This document shows, one piece after another, positions 53,445-64,000 of a stretch of DNA of 64,000 bases (positions within the stretch are counted from its first letter, which is position 1; each line of letters begins with the position of its first letter). The notes beneath the pieces were generated by a model. That model saw only the letters and a program-made list of their open reading frames with translations, was not told the DNA's origin and searched no databases. Made by a program: the position numbers and the translations under genes. This stretch comes from Juglans regia (taxonomy: Eukaryota; Streptophyta; Magnoliopsida; Fagales; Juglandaceae): NCBI RefSeq assembly GCF_001411555.2, contig NC_049914.1:16488298-16552297 (forward strand), written 5' to 3'.

Positions 53445-55070
53445 ATGTCACTATTTTGTAGATATAACAAGTTTTAATAATTGCTATCAGATTTAAATTT
53501 AAAATTAATGCCTTATATGGGCATGTGTGAAGTTTTTAGTTATCATTCTTCCCCTCTCTCTATTTTTATTTTATTAGACTTATATATATTAACATATGTT
53601 ATGTTCTTTGTAATGATTGTTTCTTATTCTCTACTATTATTACCTTGGAATTTAAACTACTATTAACTATATATTTCTCATACCAAAGTTCCTTGCTTTT
53701 ATCATTAGGGTTTTACATTTATCTTAAGAGTTCCGCTGCTTACAAACCAGCGTGTAAATATATATACCGCCTATTGTGAAAAACCAAATTTAGTTAAAAA
53801 AATCAAAATACAAGTAATTTTTTAAATCACCTTTGAAATTGAGTATCATGCATGAAATGTTCTAGGACGTATTTGATGTCCCTAATTTAATCTGATTTCA
53901 TTTTGCAGAAGAGATAAGAGGATGGGAGATCAGAGAAGCCCTAGCCCTAGTTTCCGAAGATTAGATCAACCTATCAAACTGACGTCCTCAAATGTAGAGG
54001 TCAGTGACCACAAGGGACGTTGTCTTTGTTGTATCCTCTAATTACCAGTGAAGTACTACTCCTGAATGGTCCAAGTTGTGTGGTACAAATGACTCAGGTA
54101 TTTTTCGGCCTATGTATAAGAACAAAACTAAATAAATAAATAAATTGGACAATGACTATATATATATATCACGTAGTACGTACGTAGTATGTAAAGCTAC
54201 TGGCGGCCTCTACTGATAATTAAGTCATAAAGTATTGCATCATTTGATTTCCTCTTTCTTTTCTGATTGGCATGGGAGTGTGAAGAAACGTTCTAGTTAA
54301 GATGAAGTTGATCATGCGGCAAAAGCTCTATTCATGTGCACACAAAACATACCATTTTTATGATTCAACTATTTGTGGCGCATTCTGTAAGCATTACAAC
54401 ATGACCTAGTTTGTTTTCACAACTCCTCTCAACTCATCTCATCTAATCATTAAATTTTTTTCAAATTTTCATATAAAATAAAATAAATAATTCAACTTTT
54501 TTAAATCTCAAAATAAAAATAATATTAAAAAATATATTCTAACAATATTTTATTCAACTTTTAACTTTAATATCAATTCATCTGCGAAAACAAACATAAG
54601 ATCCATAGGGCATAGAGATTCTAAACACAATTCAAATAATTTATCCATTTAAGCGATCATAGATATAAAACCAAAGTCTAATAAAGCACAAGATTTTGGT
54701 CATGGAGTAAAATCTTTTGGATAACACTTCAAAATAAAAATCATTATGGGTGCTGATCAGCCACCACCTTTAAATATACTAAAGACGTAATTATTATAGT
54801 CAGTTTAGACACTCACAAAACTTTACCACTACTTCAAACCCGACTGGCAATCCTACGAGTGACCCACTTGAACTCTATATCAACCTCCCACGAGCGACTT
54901 TCATCCAATCTACTAAAACCCTAGCAACACGCCGGCAACCCAAAAACAAAATGATCAAAATATATATGAGTGATGGTCTATCTCACAATGAGTTTTCCCT
55001 CAAAACAAACAAATAGGATTTCTAAAATAATAACCAAGAGCTCTACAAAAGTCTCGTATCATAAGGCATA
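53445..55070. other. Unit B flank, homologous to unit A 18500-26735
   Basis: Non-coding host DNA. Blocks matching unit A: 53500-53700, 53925-54110, 54755-54900, 54930-55045. It lacks the retroposon at 19574 and LINE-1, which shows what the host sequence was before those insertions. It contains its own MITE at 54406-54599. Confidence 0.75.
54406..54599. mobile_element. MITE of the GAGATGAGAT family, short copy
   Basis: CTAGTTTGTTTTCACAA at the left pairs with CTTATGTTTGTTTTCGCA read in reverse from the right. Inside are CTCAACTCATCTCATCTAATC and TTCAACTTTTTTAAATC. Absent from the aligned part of unit A. No clear target duplication. Confidence 0.6.
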
Positions 55071-55516
55071 ATCAGGCCAGTAAGGTTAACTTTAGGGTCT
55101 AGTTCGTATTGTTTAAATCAGATTTTCACTCAATCGAGATCATGTCTCATGTGATGTACGTCTTGCAAAATTTGCTTGACCTAGTAAACACTAGAATTTG
55201 AAAATCTTCCTCAAACATGATCTTGTAGATCATCCTTTGAGTCAACTTTCTAGCTTTGCTAAGCATATCATTTAGATGTTGTAATAAAAAGTAAAGGTTA
55301 TTTTACTTTGGTTAGATTTTAATTTGCCGTATTTGCAATACTTGTTCCAACTTCATGAATTTAGGCTCTATCTGATATATTTACATCTCATTTGGACCTA
55401 GTTTTGTAACAAGAATGTTCCAACATTTTTTTCACATTAACAAAACTTATTGCACATCACTTTTGTTTGGATTCTTTTTTTTAACTACAGGTCTAGAAAT
55501 TAGGATTCGGGTCCAA
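55071..55516. other. Intergenic DNA
   Basis: Non-coding. It continues host DNA past the end of the A/B match. No gene or repeat recognised. Confidence 0.5.
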
Positions 55517-57512
55517 GTCTAAGGGCTATGCCAAAATGAGGGAATGAATCCCCTCACACGGGGAAAAATGTTGGCAACAAGGAGGTAGCTGGGTGGGCAA
55601 CGTGCATCTGAAGTGGAAGCAAGGCGAGCAACACTTTGTAGAAAGCTTGGCAGCTGTGGCACAACATAGGGCAACGAAGGAAGACGAGCAATGAGCAGGG
55701 ACAAGCCCGGTGCAAATTCGGGAGCACTCCAGGGCAATTCGAAGAAGCTTAAAGGGAACAAGTGTCGTACCCAAGGCCCATGCATTAAAGACATCACGTC
55801 ATGAGTACGCTTGGGAATAAGGTATACAAACCTGCAAGCCATATCATCTGATCTCATAAGTATGTCCTAACTCCACACGGAAGACTCTCATAACGAGAAG
55901 GACAATGGGTTTGGTCCCAAGGCAAGTTGTAGAGACGTGCGAGCGTTGTCCGACCAGTCACTCGGTCTCTACGATTCTTCAAGTTCATAAGACAAATGGA
56001 TGACCGTGATTTAAGGTCTCTCATTCAAGAAAGACAGAGGCCAGTGGAAACGTCAAGATCCGTCAGGACTATAACTGGCAATTATGTCGTATATAAGACA
56101 ATAGAGGATAGTCAACATTTCACTTTAGAGATCATAAAGGATTTCAACACTTTTTTTTTCTTCTTTTCTATTCGAGGATTTCAAGGAGGCGGAAAACTCA
56201 AAGACTTCATCAACCAAGGGATTGGCACCGCCAGTGCAACTTAGTATTAGAATACTATTCAGGTAGGTTCACTCTTATGAAAATACTAGAAATGTGAGGT
56301 AAATGTTTTATGGGTATGTTCAGCATTTGCATATTCTACTTCTCATTTCTTTCTCTCATGAAAGTGCATACTTTTCTCATTATATTTATTAAGTACATTG
56401 ATGATGTGAGTTCAAGACACTATGATTTGAAATGATGTGCTTTGTACTCATAAGATCGGGTTGAGGATTCCCTATAACATTCTTGAGCAGCATGTTACCA
56501 TGAGTTTTTTACGGGTAGAGAGATTCTCCATGATGATTGGGGAGAATTTTTGTAGGGCTTGCATGATATCGTGGGTAGAAAGAGTCTCCATGTTGATCAA
56601 GCTGGGTGTTCTATGTGATGATATGGTAGAGGTGTTCCATGTGTTGATCAGGTAGAGAGGTTCTCCGTATCGAATGGGTGGAGTGGTTCCCCATTGTGTT
56701 TTGGTGAGTTTCACATTTTAACCAGGTAGAGAGATTCCACATGTCAAATGGATGGAGTTATTCCTCATACTTGGTGTTCTTTGAAGTGTTCTAGATATGT
56801 GTGTTTTGCTCATATGATGATTCATTGCCATGCTTATGAGCTTTGCTTAGAGGGTGATTCATGACTATGCTTATACGAGTTTTGCTCAGAGTGTGATTAT
56901 TCACCATGCTTAAAATATGAGTATTCTTAACCTTATTTACATGAACTTGTGAATGATTATTCATCATCATTGTCCTCCGTTATTAGTACTATTATGAGTT
57001 TTAATTTATTGAGGTTTCATTAGAATCTCATTGTGGGACTACCATAGGAGGCATAGACTTTGATTGAGATGTAGCTAAGGAGAGTTACCCTGAAGAAGAA
57101 AGACCAGCTAGCCCAGCCAGACAATTAGCCACAAAGATCTATCTCCGTTTAAGTTTATGCTTTTGTAATTTAATATGTTTATTGTAATTAGATGATGAAA
57201 ACTTTTATTGTTCAATATATTTTGATGTACGTGTGTTGAACTTGCAATGGTTTGTAACTATATTTGGGTAAGCAATGAAGTGATAGTGGCATATGAATAT
57301 TATTATTATTAATAAATGAGTACTTGTACACTTCTTTGGTGCTAATTAGTCTCCTACTAATCCCCTTTACTCTTTTTGACTGTGATTCTTGTTATATGTG
57401 TGTGCTCTGCATACAAGCACCCTCACTGAAACGAAAGGGAAACAACTGACCAATTCACATCCTGGACACCAAAGTTCCTCGCTGGAGAACTACAGAGGAC
57501 TGGGGGCGCCAC
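55517..57512 (+). mobile_element. G3c: solo LTR of the long-LTR gypsy family
   Basis: Aligns with the G3b LTR (43776-45744) end to end: AATCCCCTC...CAACAAGGAGG...AGCTGGG, CATATCATCTGAT, the GAGGGTGATTCATGACCATG-like motif series at 56815-56900, and the final GTGTGCT...GGGCGCCACA. There is no internal region on either side, so it is a solo LTR. Its start is worn (TCTAAGGG where TGTGAGGA is expected), and no clear 5-bp duplication is visible. Confidence 0.75.
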
Positions 57513-59059
57513 AATAATCTTTCCCCCCCGGGGGTCTTGCGGGCCCCAAGGTGGTTTGCGAGCATGAGGGGCTTTCCATGTATGATATCTTTTCATAAAG
57601 AAATGGCTTGGCATCTATAGTCCAAAAGCTTTATAATCTCCCGTTTCTTCTTGGTTGCCATATGCCATGTTTTGTTAGCATTTTTTTACGTTCAAATTTC
57701 AGTCCAAAAATCTTTTAGTCTAAAATATTTTATATTCCTCATTCAATTATTTTCCTATTGAAATATAAATAGCAACAAAATCAAAACAAAAACTAAGTCG
57801 AAAATTATATTCAAACAAAATTTTGATTATATCTATATACTTTCACTAAACTCTATTTCAAATGAGTTTTTTATTCAGAATTTCCTATTTACTTCAACAA
57901 AACTCAAAAAAGAATTAGTGACTAATCTAGCACTGAATAATAAATTCTTGGGCGGAACGCTACCCTATAGATGCCCTTTTACAACTTAAATCCTTACACC
58001 AAAGAAGACAAGCGAAGTGATGAATATGATGATTAAGTGAGTTATCATGCTTTTTTTATGGCCTCTGGCCTATATAAATAAGGTTGCTTTGTTTGGATGA
58101 AGATTAGTGAAATCCCGTTTTCTGTCTGTTAAGCCTTACAGGTAGACTTTTATTCTTTTGTCGAATCTGAGGTCTTCAGGTGGAGTCGAATTTTTAGATT
58201 TGTCAATCCCACAAGCCTCTTTTATGTTCTCATTCAATCAAGATGTGACAAGAAGTCCAAAAATAAAAACTTACATTGGGTTTAGGGATAATGAGACTCA
58301 AACTGTTGACTTCCATCACATCAAGGTGAGACTCTATTACAAGTAATATAGTTTGCCCACATTGAGAAATAGAACTACCGAATTCTAACTCAAAGGGTCA
58401 AGAACACTTCCTTGAAGAAGTTGGAGTCTGACCTTCTTTCTTTTTGCACTCTTACAGAAATGAAAATAATGAGAAAAAATGGCTTCAAATGTCAACAACT
58501 CCTATAAAAAATATGATTGTTATGGATTCGAGGCATAGCAAATGGTTTCTTCAAACCATACTATTTTTCCGATCAATAAGGTAGGTTTTACATGAAAATT
58601 TGGCTCAGCATGTTCTATTTGATAAAGGTAGAAGAAGAACCCAAATCAGTATTCATAAAAAAATAGAGAAATTAGAACCAATTCAAGATGATAAAGCTCA
58701 ATCTTCTTGTGCCAAAGATCTTACCATTTTCGAAGGTACAAGAGTTACATCCCTTTTTAGTTTCCATTCAAGTGTTCTTGTGTGTTTCCACACCCCTCAA
58801 GACCCAGAAAAATGGGCAAATTCCTTTTCTTTCCTTATAGGAATACATACAAGATTTGTCAGAACAAAAAGAACAATAGTAATCCGACCATTAACTACTT
58901 CATTTATGAATTTCATAGTAATTAAATGAATTTCATAGTAATAGAAATGTATGTCACACCAACATAGAATTTGTAACTTGCTATCCTCTTGCTTAGCAGA
59001 CAAATATTCACCTCCACATAATCAGAACTTCAAGAATTATTTACAGTATCAAGCTTGAA
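57513..59059. other. Unassigned DNA, no gene recognised
   Basis: 57513-57620 is GC-rich for the window (a CCCCCCCGGGGG stretch at 57524-57535). The rest is AT-rich. Frames at 58158-58346 and 58600-58929 are open but match no family I know. Confidence 0.4.
58600..58929 (+). CDS. Unrecognised open frame, 109 codons (doubtful gene)
   Basis: ATG at 58600, stop at 58929. The product is Lys/Arg-rich at first ([16 protein letters not shown]) and later hydrophobic and mixed ([28 protein letters not shown]). I recognise no domain. Its codon use is not clearly unlike the flanks. It could be a decayed organelle-derived or transposon fragment. Only an expression or homology test would settle it. Confidence 0.15.
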   Translation: MAQHVLFDKGRRRTQISIHKKIEKLEPIQDDKAQSSCAKDLTIFEGTRVTSLFSFHSSVLVCFHTPQDPEKWANSFSFLIGIHTRFVRTKRTIVIRPLTTSFMNFIVIK

Positions 59060-59244
59060 CAACATGTTCTACTAAAAACTCACAGCTTTCTCCTCTCGTT
59101 TTTGGTGTTTCCTAGCAAGGAGGAAGAACTTCCTTCACTTTCAGTGGAAGATTTATTTGCCTAGGGAAAGCTTTCGATAGAAGTTAACTCCAGTTCTGAG
59201 ATAGTGATTAATTCAAGTTTTGAGATAATGATACTGGATGCTAG

Positions 59245-60250
59245 ATGGCAGAAGAATTATCAGAATAATGGAACAAATTTTCTCTTACAAAGGAAGAAAG
59301 GTATGAAATAGTAATTACGGGGAAGGAAATAAAAGAAACTATAGAAAGAGGAAAACATGGTTTAGTGGGGAAAGTTAGAGTTGATAAGAAAATTAACCGA
59401 GATGCCATCAAGAACACTATGTTCAAGGTCTGGAAATTCTGTGTGGGCACTAAGATAATGGAAGTGGGAGAGAATCTATATGTATTTGAATTTCAATTTG
59501 AAGCATATTTAAACAGGATTTGGGAGGGCCAGCCTTGGATATTTGACATGAACCTGGTGTGTTTAAAAAGGTTTGAAGGTTTCACTCCACCGACTAAATT
59601 AACCTTCACTCATACTACTTTGTGGGTTCAATTCCACAACTTAGCTTTGGGATTCATGAATAAGGAAGTTGGAACAAGAATAGGATCCACTATTGGAAAA
59701 GTTATACAGGTGGATGTTGATATAATGAAAATTGTTGGAGGAAATGGTCAAGAGTTCTTATAGAAGTGGATTTGATGAAACCTTTGACAAGAGGGAAAGT
59801 GATGGAACTGTTAGACCATAAAGGTTTTGTGCAATTCAAATATGAAAGGCTACCTAGGTTTTGCTTTACATGTGGTGTTATCAAGCATGCTTCGAGTGGC
59901 TGTGCTGGATAGAACAATAAAGTGGAATCAACCAAAGTGACAAGTACTCAATAGTATGGATCATGGTTAAGGGCTACTAGCTCAGGTACAAGTTCTAGTT
60001 ATGGCAACACTTGAGGGCAACAGATTGCAAGCATAATTAAGTCTAGGATGTCTGAAGGTTAGGACAAAATTGAAAAGAGCAACCAAGCTGATGAAGGCTC
60101 GGTGGCAGAAGGAAGGGAGATAATGGTGAAGACTTTAACAAATGAAGACACACATGACAGCAAGGTAGGAAAACATGGTCTGAATGTACTACCCATGTTG
60201 ACTCTAGAAATACAAAACAAACCAATGGACAAATCAAAACCATTTTTTAC
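59245..60250 (+). pseudogene. LINE-2 ORF1 protein
   Basis: Start ATG at 59245. Codon 8 is an in-frame TAA (59266-59268), then the frame is open to 59763. DUF4283 covers about 59340-59700 (VWKFCVGTKIMEVGENLYVFEF, WIFDMNLVCLKRF, LWVQFHNLALGFMN). A frameshift near 59750 moves the rest (VDLMKPLTRGKVMELL) to another frame, which holds the knuckle CFTCGVIKHASSGC (about 59861-59902). A polar tail with stops follows. Confidence 0.8.
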
Positions 60251-60550
60251 AACAGCAATGGTAGCTTAGAGTAATGGTGTCAGGACTGATTCAGAGAAGG
60301 ATCTGCACAATAATAGCATACCACAGAGAGCTTCTGATACAAGTGTTAATAAATGGAAGAGGTGGGCACGAGGACAAAACAATGCAGAGATGCTACCTTC
60401 TTCTCCTTATTCTACAAGGAAAAGAGAGACTAAACAAGACAAAATTCTCTTTGATTTGGAGAATAACCAAGATGCTAAGGGCCAAAAACAAGTAATGGCA
60501 TCTGAATTGGATATACCGGCGGAGGCTGTCAATCAGCCCCGCCAGGATAA

Positions 60551-61290
60551 ATGAGGCTTCTAAGTTGAAACTGCCTAGGGCTTGGCAACCCTCAGACAGT
60601 TAGAGACCTTAGCCTTTTGATTAAGGTCAACAAGCCTAGTATTTTGTTTCTTATGGAGACTAAAATGCATAAGAATTAGTTAGAAGCTATTAAGTAAAGG
60701 TTGGGATTCAACTGTTTGTTTTCAGTTGAAGGTGTAGGAAAAAGTGGAGGAATGACTTTGTTATGGGAAGATGATGTGAAGCTCAGAATCAGTATTGACT
60801 CACACAGACACATAAATTCATGGGTTGATGAAATAGACTTCTCTTGGATACTGACCTGCTTTTATGGTAATCCTGAAACATAAAAAAGACATGAAGGATG
60901 GAATATATTGAGACACCTCAAACTTCAAAATCCTAAAAGGTGGCTTTGTATAGGAGATTTTAATGAGATCCTACATCACAGTGAGAAATATGGAGAGGCT
61001 AGAAGGGAAGAAATACAAATGGATCTTTTCATAAATGTGCTACAAAGTTGCAAGCTAAGTGATTTGGGATCAATAAAAGGCAAGTATACTTGGTTTAACA
61101 ACATAAATGATCAATCTTTTACCAAAGAAAAATTAGATCAAGCTACAACAACTTCTGATTGGTGTGTGAAGAATTTGGTGGGAGAGGTTTAAGTGTTGGC
61201 CTCTTCTACATCAGATAATTGCCCCATTTTAATGTCACTAGGTCAACAGAATGATAGGTCAAGGAGAACTACTCCTGCGTGTGTACATAT
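60551..61290 (+). pseudogene. LINE-2 ORF2: endonuclease domain
   Basis: Start ATG at 60551. The sixth codon is TGA (60566-60568) where the conserved W of S-W-N-C is expected. Motifs: L-G-L-G-N-P, F-L-M-E-T-K (about 60645-60662), GDFNE (60953-60967), and S-D-N (61211-61219) where the catalytic His of S-D-H is normal. The His-to-Asn change alone should kill nicking. The frame is shared by the blocks at 60701-60883 and 60908-61192. Confidence 0.8.
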
Positions 61291-63296
61291 GAGGATAGGT
61301 GGTCTACTTTTACAGACTGCAAATAGGTAATTACCAAGGCATGGCATCAATCTGGGAGTAATACTAGAGGACTGACAACAATCAAGAAGAAACTTGAAGG
61401 TTGTATGAATGAGTTAAAAAAGTGGAGCTATAGAAAGGAATTTGACTCAAAAGCCAGTTTAGTGCAGAAAACAAATAGACTGCAAGAATTACAACAATCT
61501 CTCACAGTTGATTTAGTGTAGCAAGTCAAAAAATTACAACAGGACATTGATGGTTTGCTAGAAAGAGAGAATTTGAAATGTAAACAAAGAGCCCAAGCGA
61601 CATGGCTTCAACAAGGGGATAGAAATACAAAATACTATCATCTATGTGCAAGTCAAAAAAAGAAGGGGAATACCATTTCGAGAATAACTTATTAGAATGG
61701 AGTGAGTATTTTAGATCCTAGGCAAATTGGGAAAGCCTATACACAATAATATAGAGGTTTGTTTACAACCTATGAGCCTTGTAACATAGAGGCTTCTCTC
61801 AATGCAACTGCCAAAAAGGTCACTCAGTATATGAATGAAGTACTTTACTACCTTTTAGAAAACAGGAGATTGAGGAGGAAGTCTTCCAAATGGGTTCATA
61901 CAAAGCATCTGGTCCAGATGGGTATGTGGCCTGCTTTTATAAAAAATATTGATCTGTGGTGGGAGATGAGGTATGTGAAGCTATTCTTTTTTTTTTTTTT
62001 TTCTAAACTTAGAGCAAGATATGGCAGGTATAAATTTTATATACCTAGTGACGATACCAAAGCACAACAATCCAGTGAACATTACTGAGTATAGGTCTAT
62101 GTAATGTTCTCTACAAAATCATCACTAAAGGCTTCAAAGATGAGATGAGATGAGTTGAGATTAAAGTTAAAAAGTTGAATAAAGTATTGTTAAAATATAT
62201 TTTCTAATATTATTTTTGTTTTGGGATTTGAAAAAGTTAAATTATTTATTTTATTTTGTATTGGAAGTTAAGAAAGTTGTAATGATTAGATGAGATGAGA
62301 TGAGATGAGATGTTTTCTGAAAACAAACGAGCCCTAAATTGTTGGTCAATCGCTTGAAGCAGATTCTTCCTTCAATCATCTCACAAAACCAGTGTGCCTT
62401 TGTTCCTAGGCACTTAATTTCTGATAATATACTGGCCGCATATGAAACACTTCACACAATGAGAACAAAGCTACAAGGAAAAAATGGTTATATGGCACTG
62501 AAATTGGATATGAGCAAGGCTTATGATAGAATAGAATGGAAATTTCTCATAGAAGCCATGCTTAAGATGGGGGTTTGATGCAAAGTGGACTGAGTTTATT
62601 CAAAGATGTATAACATCCTCTTCTTTCTCATTTTTACTCAATGGAGTTCCTCAAGAAGTTTTCAAACCTAGAAAGGGATTAGACAAGGATTTTCCCTATC
62701 ACCTTTTTTTATTCATTATCTGTGCTGAAGTGTTAACTGCACAACTTCACGAGACAGAACAAAAAGGACTAATCTCAGGGGTTCTACTAGTAAGGGGAAA
62801 TATTAGCATGGATCATTTGCTCTTTACCGATGACAGCCTGCTGTTTTGTCAGGCAAGTATCCAAGAGTGGGCTTGTTTAAACCAGGTTCTCAACTGCTAT
62901 GAGAAGGCCTCTGGACAAAAGCTTAACAGGGAGAAGACTTCTTTGTTTTTTAGCAAGAACACCAAGCAACCAACAAGGAATTATATCATGCAAGTAGTTG
63001 GGTTAAGAGTTTCTTACAATATGGAGAAATACTTGGGACTACCATATCTTATAGGCAAGTCTAAAATCAGAGCTTTCCAAGAAATAGTTGAAAAATTGAG
63101 CAAAAGAATAGAAAATTGGAAGACTAAATTCCTTTCACGGGTTGGAAAGGAAATCTTGATTAAGGCTGTTATCCAGGCCATACCTACATATAGTATGAGT
63201 GTGTTTTTATTACCCAAGCTCCTGTGCAATAAGCTCAATACTATGATGTCAAACGTCTGGTTGGGATTCCAAGATAAAGCTGCCAAACTCTACTAA
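61291..63296 (+). pseudogene. LINE-2 ORF2: reverse transcriptase
   Basis: A linker with Gln/Lys-rich helix (about 61380-61600) leads to K-A-S-G-P-D-G (about 61900). A run of 17 T near 61986-62003 lies inside the RT and shifts the frame. Then come L-C-N-V-L-Y-K, the MITE insertion (62129-62334), and L-V-N-R-L-K...Q-C-A-F-V-P...LDMSKAYDRIEW (62339-62545). After the frameshifted GIRQGFSLSPFLF block, the catalytic motif L-F-T-D-D-S (about 62822-62839) keeps both Asp. Thumb motifs (W-K-T-K-F-L-S-R-V-G-K-E-I-L-I-K-A, about 63118) run to a stop at 63294-63296. Confidence 0.8.
62126..62337. mobile_element. MITE in LINE-2 RT, TAA target duplication
   Basis: 206 bp (62129-62334) with TAA at 62126-62128 and 62335-62337. 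The left end is rich in GATGAGATGAGAT; the right end is TTCTGAAAACAAACGAGCCC, whose reverse complement GGGCTCGTTTG resembles the GATCTCGTTTG end of the 49902 copy. Deleting it with one TAA joins I-I-T-K to L-L-V-N-R-L-K in one frame, as other LINEs of the type have. Confidence 0.9.
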
Positions 63297-64000
63297 AAAA
63301 ACTGGAACAAGTTTGAGTAGTAGTTAAGCAATAGGTGGGCTTGGATTTAGAGATTTAGTAAGTTTCAATTTAGTCCTTTTGGCTAAACAAGTTTGGAGGA
63401 TACTCACTAATCCAACATCACTTGCATCCGGAATATTCAAGGTAACTTACTTTCCTCATACTTCTATTCTACAAGCTAAACTAGGATCCTTCCTTTACAT
63501 GAAGAAGTATCTATTCAGCAATTAAAATTGTTAAGGCATCATATGGCTAGTTGGAGATGGAAAAAATAAATAAAATTATGGCAAGACAAATGGATTCCGA
63601 GGGCAGGATCATGACCATTCAATCACCTGTGAAAGTACTGCCAGCATCTGTAGTTGTAGCAGATTTAATTGATCATCAAACAGGGTGGTGGAATATACAG
63701 CTTTTAAAAGAGATTTTCTGTGAAGAAGAGGTAATGGAAATTTTAAAGATACATGTTATACAGATAACTTCTGAAGACAAACTGGTTTGGAAAGACACTT
63801 CAAATGGATGCTTCTCGGTAAAGAGTGCCTACCATCTTTATAAACAAAGGTAAGAAATCAAGAAAGGGGAATCCCCAAAAAAGGTAGATCATAGAGAGTT
63901 GTGGAAACAAATTTGGAATATGCAGACTACAAACGTTGATAAAGTTTTCATATGGCGTGCATGCAATGATGCTCTACCACCAAACAAAATTTATACAAAA
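63297..64000 (+). pseudogene. LINE-2 ORF2: connector and start of zf-RVT
   Basis: Broken frames with S-N-R-W-A-W-I-Like decayed connector (63310-63540), then an open part 63551-63853 (WWNIQLLKEIFCEEEVMEIL; KLVWKDTSNGCFSVKSAYHLYK), which is the lead into zf-RVT. The next block L-W-K-Q-I-W-N...VFIWRACNDALPP reaches the window edge. Confidence 0.75.

Larger units (their letters stand above)
59060..64000 (+). mobile_element. LINE-2: L1-type LINE, runs off the window edge
   Basis: A second plant L1-type LINE with leader, ORF1, and ORF2 endonuclease, RT and start of zf-RVT. The right end is outside the window, so no target duplication can be tested. The left edge is an estimate from where the leader pattern begins. 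It is about as decayed as LINE-1 but of a different subfamily, and carries a MITE in RT (62129-62334). Confidence 0.85.

Noticed and set aside
58600..58929. Plastid gene insertion
   Set aside because: I could not match it to any plastid protein I know; kept only as an unrecognised frame.
1..64000. CRISPR arrays, bacterial operons, riboswitches
   Set aside because: The window is plant nuclear DNA; no regular spacer-repeat arrays or ribosome-binding sites are seen.

Overview
The window is plant nuclear DNA, almost certainly from a woody eudicot: it is AT-rich, carries one spliced calmodulin-type gene with the classic intron position, and is otherwise filled with plant transposons. The recurring MITE family built from ATCTCATCTCATC-type ends resembles repeats I associate with Fagales (walnut or oak relatives). 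That placement is a weak inference.

The only intact host gene I can support is a calmodulin-like EF-hand gene on the + strand (exons 48401-48476 and 49104-49477). Its promoter and flanks have a second, diverged copy earlier in the window. Blocks at about 1735-1987, 5095-5235, 18500-19260, 20620-20864 and 26558-26735 match, in the same order and orientation, blocks at 48025-48305, 51490-51620, 53500-54110, 54705-54900 and 54920-55045. This is an old duplication with unit A on the left and unit B on the right. Unit A has lost the calmodulin exons, and a copia/LINE scar sits in their place.

Layout: 1-994 is the 3' end of a probable CACTA transposon. 1735-6236 is the unit A promoter remnant, a copia 3' LTR with RNase H, a LINE ORF1 fragment and unit A flank. 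6237-16820 is a chromodomain Ty3/gypsy element on the - strand (called G1), split inside its integrase by a second complete element of the same type (G2, 7635-13012, 434-bp LTRs, CCATG target duplication). 16821-17620 holds an inverted 54-bp RNase H scrap, a TRIM miniature retroelement and a short retroposon. 20885-26537 is a nearly full-length LINE with a perfect 20-bp target duplication. 26740-45744 is a complex of long-LTR gypsy copies (G3) holding two solo LTRs. The first solo LTR (29653-38731) is itself split by an endogenous pararetrovirus resembling florendoviruses (31504-37196). 45745-55516 is unit B with the calmodulin gene and several MITEs. 55517-57512 is a solo G3 LTR. A second LINE (about 59060-64000) leaves the window at the right edge and carries a MITE whose removal restores its reverse-transcriptase frame.

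The coding parts of the mobile elements, apart from short intact blocks, are broken by stops, frameshifts or deletions. The calmodulin-like protein is the only product likely to act in the cell, as a Ca2+ sensor. The other annotations record the insertion history. Boundaries marked by LTR ends, inverted repeats and target duplications are firm; those marked 'about' are estimated from where similarity fades.
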